The notes below the pieces were generated by a model. It saw only the letters and a program-made list of their open reading frames with translations. It did no database searches and was not told the origin of the DNA. 64,000 nt of DNA from Caenorhabditis remanei (lineage: Eukaryota > Nematoda > Chromadorea > Rhabditida > Rhabditidae). The stretch is taken from assembly GCF_010183535.1 (NCBI RefSeq), contig NC_071331.1, positions 20,336,001 to 20,400,000 of the forward strand, in the 5' to 3' direction. The translations under genes were made by a program, and so were the position numbers. How positions within the stretch are numbered: the first letter of the stretch is position 1; the number at the start of each line of letters is the position of its first letter. Positions 55,651 through 64,000 of this stretch are shown here, one piece after another.

Positions 55651-55884
55651 TAAAGTTTCGACAACGATTTTCAAAAAAAAATTTTGCGGGCTGGAACACG
55701 CAAGCGCATAAAGTTGTGGGCGGAGCTTAAACTGCAAGCGGCGCGGTTCTTAATTTGGAAAAAACAACTGGAATTAGAACCGCGCCGCTTAATTAAGCTT
55801 GCAGTTTAAGCTCCGCCCACAACTTTATGCGCTTGCGTGTTCCAGCCCGCGAAATTTGTTTTGAAAATCGTTGTCGAAACTTTA
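55651..55884. mobile_element. Palindromic MITE with TAAAGTTTCGACAACGATTT ends
   Basis: TAAAGTTTCGACAACGATTT at the left is inverted as AAATCGTTGTCGAAACTTTA at the right. The arms also share GCGGGCTGGAACACGCAAGC, GCATAAAGTTGTGGGCGGAG and CTTAAACTGCAAGC. An imperfect AATAAAG overlaps the ends. Confidence 0.8.
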
Positions 55885-57258
55885 TTTTTTTGTTACTTTT
55901 TTAAATGGTTTTTTGGAAGCTATTATAGAAATTTTATGTACCACCATCAACGTCATTCGCTTCTGAATTCCTTTCAACTGATGATTATAAGAAAGATTTT
56001 GAGGTGCCCCCAGGTGGAATGTATATAATGTGGAGAGATCAGTTGATGGCGATGTAAAGCTTCCAAAAACATAAAAAAGAAAACATTTAAAAATAAACAA
56101 AAAAAATGGTGCGGGGGTCGAACATAGATTGAACATAGAAAAAATTTTCAACACCTAGACGATATGCGCCTGCGCCATTTGATCACATTTTCGGAGTGTC
56201 ACCGCAGTTTATTACAAACGTGAGGAGGCGAGAGAGGGAGATGCAGCAAATTAATGGTAAAAATAGTCAATTTTCAGATGGAAATTTCAGACACTTACAG
56301 GTCACGGAAGCAACTTTTGAAAGTTGATTTATAGGTTTTCAAACATGCTCTTTCCACCTGTATAGGTCGTTTTTGCTGGCATTGAGGACCACTTAAAAGG
56401 TTTCCTTGTTAGAGAAAAAGATATATTTTTCAAGGTGATTTCGGTGGAGCGCATTTGTAGGAAATGTGTTGAGCTAATAGATTTTCAGATGGTTTCGGGA
56501 TGATTCATAAGTCTTCTGACGGTGAGATCAATATTCACTATCTTTCTTTTTTTTTAACCTTGAATTTACAAAAAGCGTGAAATATGGTGACCTTTAGAAA
56601 AACAATTTACTTTTTTCTGCGTGGAGACCGTACTGTATGCTTGTATCCCCACAAGATGGGGCATGGGGGTTGAATTTTGAATGCGTGTGACCTCGGGATT
56701 TTTCACCATTCTTTTTTCGCGTGTTAGTTGACCTTCGAATATTTAAATAATTCGGTTTTCCAAATTTCATTTTATTGTTTTCGTCGACGTGGAATGTCTG
56801 CGGAGCAGTTTTAAGGACCCCTTCCGCGATCGGCAGAAGGATTTGTGCAAAGAAAGTCATAGAAGCCAAATTATTGAACGATCTATCCACTTGAATTTGA
56901 TTTTATTTCCTTATTAACTCTGAATATTTTTTCTGTCAACAATAAAAATTGGTGTTCACACAGATCTCTATTACTGGGGGAAAAGCGTACACATAGGATG
57001 AAATTTTGGGAGGGGGTGCCCCTAAAAATTTTTTTCGGGGATTTAGAATCAGTGTGCTGAAAGATGAACAAAGTTTACATAACCTGTGTAATTCTTGTGG
57101 GGGATCACTTTTCACCACTCTCTTAGTCTTAGGTTTCTTAGAAACCCGGGAAAAGAATTGACAAAAACGGTTATATGTTTGTCAATTTCTTCTCTGAATT
57201 TCTATGAAACCTATGACAACAAAAAGTGCTTTTCCTACTACTTCAGCCCACGCCTTCA
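55885..57258. other. Intergenic region with repeat fragments and a coding-like relic
   Basis: A right-half MITE of the CAACCGCG family is at about 56400-56480 (TTTCGGTGGAGCGCATTTGT). GTATCCCCACAAGATGGGGC (56643) is the inverse of a patch at 59350-59375. On the minus strand 56886-56725 a frame containing PIAEGVLKTAPQTFHVDENN looks protein-like and ends at a possible donor, but no gene could be assembled. Mostly low-information AT-rich sequence. Confidence 0.45.
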
Positions 57259-59051
57259 GCTCTGACTCCGCCCCTTGGCTTAGCACCTTAGAAGTAGCGA
57301 TTACTTTTAAACAGGGACACCCTGGAGCTTGCTCTGACTCCGCCCCTTGGCTCAGCACCTAGAAGTAGCGATTACTTTTAAACAGGGACACCCTGGAGCT
57401 TGCTCTGACTCCGCCCCTTGGCTCAGCACCTAGAAGTAGCGATTACTTTTAAACAGGGACACCCTGGAGCTTGCTCTAACTCCGCCCCTTGGCTCAGCAG
57501 CTTAGAAGTAGCGATTACTTTTAAACAGGGACACCCTGGAGCTTGCTCTGACTCCGCCCCTTGGCTCAGCAGCTTAGAAGTAGCGATTACTTTTAAACAG
57601 GGACACCCTGGAGCTTGCTCTGACTCCGCCCCTTGGCTCAGCACCTTAGAAGTAGCGATTACTTTTAAACAGGGACACCCTGGAGCTTGCTCTGACTCCG
57701 CCCCTTGGCTCAGCAGCTTAGAAGTAGCGATTACTTTTAAACAGGGACACCCTGGAGCTTGCTCTGACTCCGCCCCTTGGCTCAGCACCTTAGAAGTAGC
57801 GATTACTTTTAAACAGGGACACCCTGGAGCTTGCTCTGACTCCGCCCCTTGGCTTAGCACCTTAGAAGTAGCGATTACTTTTAAACAGGGACACCCTGGA
57901 GCTTGTTCTGACTCCGCCCCTTGGCTCAGCACCTAGAAGTAGTGATTACTTTCAAACAGGGACACCCTGGAGCTTGCTCTAACTCCGCCCCTTGGCTCAG
58001 CACCTAGAAGTAGCGATTACTTTTAAACAGGGACACCCTGGAGCTTGCTCTGACTCCGCCCCTTGGCTCAGCACCTAGAAGTAGCGATTACTTTTAAACA
58101 GGGACACCCTGGAGCTTGCTCTAACTCCGCCCCTTGGCTCAGCAGCTTAGAAGTAGCGATTACTTTTAAACAGGGACACCCTGGAGCTTGCTCTGACTCC
58201 GCCCCTTGGCTCAGCACCTTAGAAGTAGCGATTACTTTTAAACAGGGACACCCTGGAGCTTGCTCTGACTCCGCCCCTTGGCTTAGCACCTTAGAAGTAG
58301 CGATTACTTTTAAACAGGGACACCCTGGAGCTTGTTCTGACTCCGCCCCTTGGCTCAGCACCTAGAAGTAGCGATTACTTTTAAACAGGGACACCCTGGA
58401 GCTTGCTCTGACTCCGCCCCTTGGCTCAGCACCTAGAAGTAGCGATTACTTTTAAACAGGGACACCCTGGAGCTTGCTCTAACTCCGCCCCTTGGCTCAG
58501 CACCTAGAAGTAGCGATTACTTTTAAACAGGGACACCCTGGAGCTTGCTCTGACTCCGCCCCTTGGCTTAGCACCTTAGAAGTAGCGATTACTTTTAAAC
58601 AGGGACACCCTGGAGCTTGTTCTGACTCCGCCCCTTGGCTCAGCACCTTAGAAGTAGCGATTACTTTTAAACAGGGACACCCTGGAGCTTGCTCTGACTC
58701 CGCCCCTTGGCTTAGCACCTTAGAAGTAGCGATTACTTTTAAACAGGGACACCCTGGAGCTTGTTCTGACTCCGCCCCTTGGCTCAGCACCTTAGAAGTA
58801 GCGATTACTTTTAAACAGGGACACCCTGGAGCTTGCTCTGACTCCGCCCCTTGGCTCAGCACCTAGAAGTAGTGATTACTTTCAAACAGGGACACCCTGG
58901 AGCTTGCTCTAACTCCGCCCCTTGGCTCAGCACCTAGAAGTAGCGATTACTTTTAAACAGGGACACCCTGGAGCTTGCTCTGACTCCGCCCCTTGGCTCA
59001 GCACCTAGAAGTAGCGATTACTTTTAAACAGGGACACCCTGGAGCTTGCTC
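57259..59051. repeat. Minisatellite of 71/72-bp units, about 25 copies
   Basis: The unit runs from AGAAGTAGCGATTACTTTTA through AACAGGGACACCCTGGAGCT and TGACTCCGCCCCTTGGCTC to AGCACCT(T). Units are 71 bp (one T) or 72 bp (two T); runs of 72-mers keep a 24-residue frame open on both strands. Variants (CAGCTT for CACCTT, TTCTGAC for CTCTGAC, AGTGATTACTTTCAA) recur in blocks; the last appears at 57941 and 58871, 930 bp or 13 units apart, showing higher-order duplication. It separates the two WSN genes. Confidence 0.9.
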
Positions 59052-59204
59052 TCCCCCCGTATTTATGCTCAAAGCAGAGCCGGGATACTGTTTTTACGAA
59101 CCCACTAGAAAAAGGTGAACGAATACATGCTCACGTACCTAAAAGTTAAATTTTCAGAAATTAAAATCGCGTGAAGTTGTATTAACCATAAAATCCGATA
59201 ATTA

Positions 59205-59280
59205 GCGTGTTCACTTGGAGAAGTGGATAACACGGATGATTGTGAAACGCAACATCCGGGGTTCGGTTCCTACTGAGTAA
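59205..59280 (+). other. tRNA-like sequence, probably pseudo
   Basis: ACTTGGAGAAGTGGATAACA resembles an A-box/D-arm and GGGGTTCGGTTCC a B-box/T-arm. The T stem has mismatches and no acceptor stem pairs, so this is at best a tRNA relic or SINE head. Confidence 0.3.
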
Positions 59281-59501
59281 AAAAGTGTTTTGTGGGTAAT
59301 CGAATTAGCGAAAAAAAATCAACCCCTACGCCCCCAGGAAATCAACCCCCATGCCCCAAATTGTGGGGATACGGGCGCGTGACCGTACTGTATTCATTTT
59401 CCACGAATCGAGGGCAATCTTCTTCATTTCCCACCAAATCAATCATTACCTGTGAATTCGACAATCGAAATACAACGAATCGACTTGCGGAGGATAGCAA
59501 A

Positions 59502-62500
59502 ATGCATCATCTGAATCCGTTTTTATGGATAACAATATGCATTGTTGTAAGTAATGGTAAGTGTATTCAGAGGATGAGTTTGAGTTTTAGAAACGTTTGA
59601 AATTTTCAGGTCTTCTCGATGAGAATTCTGATCCAGATTCTCGAGATCTCTCATCTTCTGGATATGGTGAGTTGGATTTCCCTTTACCAAAAACTTTACT
59701 ATTTTTCAGATCAAAACCTAAAAGCCGACTTTTCCAACTCTCTAAATTTCACCGAATATCTTCGTAATCCGAGAAACGGTATGTTGTTTTCATCTACTTT
59801 TCCAGACTAATCCTTTATATTTCAGCCAAAGACAAGTCATCAGAATATCTCAATCACATCACTTCCATCGCCCACATCACCAATGGAATCGCTCTCCAGA
59901 ATGGGTTGATGAATGGAAATGTTCAAATCGATAGTGTCATTGAAGAACTTCTCAACCTTGGCACCGTCAAATTATCCTCCGTCCTCCAATTCAAACCGGA
60001 TAAGATAAAGAATTTTGGATCCAAGTTAAAGATTGTTCCCGGTAAATTTGACAACTCGGCGGCTGAACTGGAGAAACAGGCATTAAGATGGAATAAGTGG
60101 TACAATAAATACTTGTCTGTCAAGGATGTCACGTTCGATAAGATCCCGAGAAGTTCGGAGTACTTTGTTGGTGCAAAAACCATAAATTCTTCGAAAAGTT
60201 TGGAGAATTTCAAGATGCTAAAGGAAAGTGTGAATGGGATAGCACAGGATATTACTCTTGCTGAGACCAGAATAAAAGAAAAGCTAGAGGGATCCGCAAT
60301 AGCATTGCTTGCGGCAACGTTCACAGGTCTCCATGAAAAAGCCGAAAAATTTTTCAATTCCTATAATTCGCTCAAAAAAGAAATTGAAGAAAAACTGGCA
60401 AATAGTCTATTGATAGAAGGTCACGTGATATTCGAACCATTGGAATCGATGCTCGAAGTGATGAAAGGTCGGAAAGTGATTGTACAGAGTACTGATGCAT
60501 TGATTACAACCATAAAAAGCAATGTCGAGATAGCTGTTGGACTGGCTAAGGATTCGACTGCAGCTGATACTGATATCTCTTTAATCACTGAATTGATGAA
60601 GAGCCAAAATGGGATAAAATCCAACCAACATACAATAGGATTTCCAAATGGTGCCTCTGATATGAAACAATTGGAGAAGGATGCTGTTGACTCATGGATT
60701 GCGAAGATTCTGAATTTAGATGTGACCCGATTGAGTGCTCTATCCGATAGTCTGAAGCCTCTATTCCATATTAATGAGAAATTGGATGGACTGGATGGGA
60801 AGGTGAAGTCGATTGCATCCGATAAGTCATATGAGTCACTGCTAAAACTTCAAGAGATCCAAAAAGATCTCGTTGTGGTATCTGATGATTCAGCCAATTC
60901 CGTCGGTGTACTGAAGGAATACGATGAATGCATTACAACAGCAAAATCAGCCAGCGACACAACAGTAAGTGATGATTTCATCTCAAATGTCCACGAATTA
61001 ACAAAAGGATTAATGGATATTGAGAAGTTAGTTAACGACTTAAAGGATGATACATTGAAACAGGAAGTCGATGAATATTTGAAGTCTCTTGGTTTCACGA
61101 ACATCGTCGATGAACCTACAGTCAGAAGTCAACTACCACAGGCCGTTGAAAGATATAATGGAGGTAATAACCTCGAGAAAATCAAGAAACACGTCACTGA
61201 TCTACAATCCAAACTTGCTGTTGTTAATGGTGCCGACCTTCAATCAAAACTATCAAGTGTCGTAGCAGCAAATGGAAAAATCACTGATCAAAATTTCAAA
61301 GATGAAATAGGTACACTTGGAAAAATACACGATTGTCTGCAAAAGCACCTCGCTAATTCCGATAAGTCTTCCAAGGCAATTCAAGCCATCCAGAACTTGA
61401 AAGGTATTGACACAAAAAGTATCGATGACGTGGAATCTCTGGCGACAACAATTTCTGAAATCTCGAAAGGTCTCTCTGGTATTCAATCGATTCGAGATGT
61501 CATGAAGAAAGATGTGAAGGAGGTGACAAAAGAAATCAATAAGTTGGATGATTCGACGACTAAATCAGAAGTAATCGGACAGTCAATGGTCTCACTCAAG
61601 TATGCACTTGGATTGGTAGAGCTGGAAACGGAGATTGGTCTTCTCAAAGGTCTTGGGGACGCTGTCGAAGCAGAGATTCGGAAATTAGTGGTTTTCAAGG
61701 AGAAGATGGGAATCCAGAAACAATGGGGTGATCATAAGAAGGATATTGATGATCTGGAAAAGTCGTTGGCCGGAATCAAGTCATTCGATCGGAAACTTAA
61801 TGTATCAATGAATGGAACACTGGTAGAATACAGTACTCCGCTGACCCAACTGACCAGTTTCAATGATGTCAAAGTGGATTTCAAAGGGAAGTCGAAGGCT
61901 CTGGAAGCTCTGATCACTCAACCGAAAATCGATCCGAATCTCAAATCGGAGCTGGAAAAAGCTCAGAAGACACTCGATAAGTTATCGAATCTTGATCTTG
62001 AGTTCTCCAGCCACTCGGTTCAATACACAAGTGCTCCGAGTGCTTTCCTAGCTCTTCAGGATTTCTTGACCAAGTTCTTGTCCATTGACCATAACATAAC
62101 AGTTATCGAGGAGAAGGCAGCAGCGTTAGTTTTAGATAAAAATAACTATACTAATATAATACAAATTTCAGATTCCCATGGACCATCGTTGCTGGAGTAG
62201 CACTCTCTTTGATCATCTTATTCTTCACTGGAATGACTGCTTCGTTCTTTTGGGAGCGACACAAAAGTCGACGTGGATACATGAAGGCGAGACTGAATGC
62301 GTGGCGTGAGAAGGGAGCGTCGAGTGATGAGCTGATGTTGTGGGTACGTGGGAGACGGTATAAAAGTTCAAAGAAGTGGTCCGAAGTTCACAATGGGACA
62401 GAAACGATTGTGAGACATAAGGAGAGACAGTGTGAGAAGGTGAAGATTCCGAAGAAGTTTAAGAAAGTTAGCAGGTAAGTTGGTGAAATAGAAAGTGCAA

Positions 62501-64000
62501 ATGCATATGAAATGCATATTAGTTTGTCACAGTTCTTACAACTGCGCTCCACGGAAAAAATTTCTATTTTCTTTGAATCTCTCAATTTTTCACAAAATTT
62601 TTTTATCGTGCCGGTAGAGCGCGGTTGTAAGAAGCATGTCGTAGTCAAAAATGCTCGAATCCAAAAAACTTTTGGTTTTCAGGAAAACCAAATTTCCGCG
62701 CATTTTTTGTAACTTCCGGATTCACATTGAGCCACCTATTTAGCTCCGGATCCTCTCTGGAAAGACAAAAGTCGATGCTCAGCGAATTGGTCCTAGTAAA
62801 TAAGTTCTAACTGGTTCATAAAACCTGAGAATCCGCGCTCCAATAGACTTAGAAATTTTAAACTCCGTATCTTCTCCGACGCCTCCTGAGTCGATACTCA
62901 GCAAATTCGTATGACGAAGTGATACGCAGGATGATCCCTGACAAGATAGTGAATCCTCAGGACCCGCGCCCCCGCTCAATTTGGCGGAAAAATCAAATTT
63001 TACTCTCATTTATTCACGTACATTTTCTGTGACTTCCGGGTTTTATAAGTCATTTTGAGCCAATTATTTAGCTCCGTATCCTCTCTGGAACGGCGAGAGT
63101 CGATGCTCAGCGAATTAGCTCCTCTTCGACATTCAGCAAATTTGCGCGGCTATCATCAGATAGGTGATACGCAGAATGACCCCTTCGTGGGGTGCGTTAT
63201 CCTCAGAAACCGCGCCCCGCTACACTTGGCGGGAAATTCAAGTTTTATTGGCTGCGTCATTGTAGAGAATTGATACGTAGCTTAATTGCACTGTATTTTT
63301 GAAATCCTTCCTCCTGAAAATGAATTTGAAACTTACTGTAAAATACTTTTGAAATCTTTTAAGCTCCGCGCCAATTTTTTTACCGAGTACGGCAGGGCGC
63401 GATTGCTTAAAAGTGCTCATCCAACACAAATTTGGGGATTTCGTATTTACGCCTCGCTTTTTCGGCGATAGATACTGAGAGTCGCTACGCAGCAAAAACC
63501 TCAACTCCTCAACCAAATTTGTTTCAGAAGCCCCGGTGTGATCCGCTGCAATCCGGCTACCGCAGTCTCCTACAAATACGGTATCTTCCCATGGACTAGA
63601 CTAACAATCCACGCAAATTGGATCGTCACAGCCGATGGAAAAGAGTTCATTGCGACGCAGGCACCTGTGAAAAATGAAGATGGATTGAGGAATACAGATG
63701 TAGACTTTTGGAGAATGGTGATCATGTCCAAATCGGATACAATCGTCATGCTGTGTAAAAAGATGGAAATGTTTGAAGGGAAAGAATTCCGAGTGTGTGG
63801 AGAGTACTTTAGTGAGGAAGAGGCAACACAAATACAGTGTGGACCCTATACGATCGCTACACTTTGTGTAATGCCACTGGCTAACGATGTGATCAAGAGA
63901 ACCCTTAGTGTTACCTATAAGAAGTGAGTTTTCAAATTTTCAGATTTTCAGATAAGACTCAATTTCTTGTAGTTTCACAAAAGAGATCACCCACTATCAA
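59502..64000 (+). CDS. WSN-domain receptor-type protein tyrosine phosphatase, paralogue 2 (3' end outside window)
   Basis: Exons 59502-59556, 59610-59666, 59710-59778, 59826-62124, 62172-62474, 63528-63923 and 63973 onward are all in phase, giving at least 1069 residues. Residues 1-19 are a signal peptide. A WSN domain lies at about 62-125 (ITNGIALQNGLMNGNVQIDS...). Residues 130-825 are a helical, charged ectodomain. A TM helix (VAGVALSLIILFFTGMTASF) lies at about 831-851, followed by a basic juxtamembrane stretch (RHKSRR). The PTP domain starts at about 928: HANWIVTADGKEFIATQAPV, DVDFWRMV, IVML, ending at the visible edge with ITHYQ, the segment before the WPD loop. The QGP motif is QAP here. 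The active-site loop is beyond the window, so activity cannot be judged. The donor of exon 4 (GC|GTTAGT) is weak; reading through would give a secreted form ending at 62200. Role, if active: dephosphorylating phosphotyrosine at the membrane in response to an unknown ectodomain ligand. Confidence 0.85.
62475..63527 (+). other. Long intron of WSN gene 2
   Basis: 1053-bp intron holding the MITE at 62518-62640. It also has two diverged tandem blocks (about 62705-62995 and 63030-63250) sharing TTAGCTCCGGATCCTCTCTG-type sequence, GTCGATGCTCAGCGAATT and GTGATACGCAG. No exon with matching phase was found inside. Confidence 0.6.
62518..62640. mobile_element. CAACCGCGCTCTACC-family MITE in an intron of WSN gene 2
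   Basis: Left half TCTTACAACTGCGCTCCACG and right half CGGTAGAGCGCGGTTGTAAG around a TTTCTATTTTCTTTGAATCT centre. It lies in the 1053-bp intron 62475-63527, showing that the family also inserts into genes. Confidence 0.65.

Noticed and set aside
57418..58866. Long open frames in the 71/72-bp array, encoding 24-residue repeats
   Set aside because: Open on both strands, no start context, interrupted whenever a 71-bp unit occurs; explained by the unit length being a multiple of three.

Overview
The window is nuclear DNA of a nematode, most likely a Caenorhabditis species. The evidence is AT-rich sequence, short introns with TTTCAG acceptors, a WSN-domain (worm-specific N-terminal) receptor-phosphatase family, many palindromic MITEs, and about 100 exact copies of the octamer CTGTTTCA/TGAAACAG. 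That octamer is the core of the upstream ('Ruby') motif of C. elegans type I 21U-RNA (piRNA) genes. I do not name the species.

Bases 1-48500 are a gene-poor, repeat-rich domain dominated by this motif on both strands. A segment of about 9.09 kb occurs twice (1-9087 and 13128-22214, offset 13127) with no difference in the parts compared. The single-copy spacer between the copies carries one intact five-exon rhodopsin-like GPCR gene on the minus strand (9146-11610). Each 9-kb copy contains a diverged 2.4-kb tandem pair, a 0.7-kb palindrome, MITEs and a recurring GC-rich CTGGYGCGC-type motif. Two related 2-2.5-kb elements (23125-25667 and 38886-40883) interrupt the motif field; the first has a 1.08-kb hAT-like insertion nested in it. 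From 35 to 48.5 kb the sequence is built of older segmental duplications that carry paired, inverted Ruby motifs.

The last Ruby motif is at 48459. Just after it (48798-49064) is a two-exon gene missed by ORF length filters. It encodes a signal peptide, a short propeptide ending in KR, and a 29-residue cationic amphipathic peptide ending in Gly-Arg. The start of the mature peptide closely resembles insect and ascarid cecropins.

From 50.5 kb to the right edge lie two direct paralogues of a single-pass receptor: signal peptide, WSN domain, long helical ectodomain, transmembrane helix, cytoplasmic tyrosine-phosphatase domain. The first (50509-55440) is broken by a frameshift, a nonsense codon and a 377-bp palindromic hAT-type MITE with an 8-bp target duplication. 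Its phosphatase domain has also lost the catalytic Cys and Arg. The second (59502 to beyond 64000) is open as far as the window shows. Between them lies a minisatellite of 71/72-bp units (57259-59051), about 25 copies.

No bacterial-type operons, rRNA, CRISPR arrays or convincing intact tRNA genes were seen.
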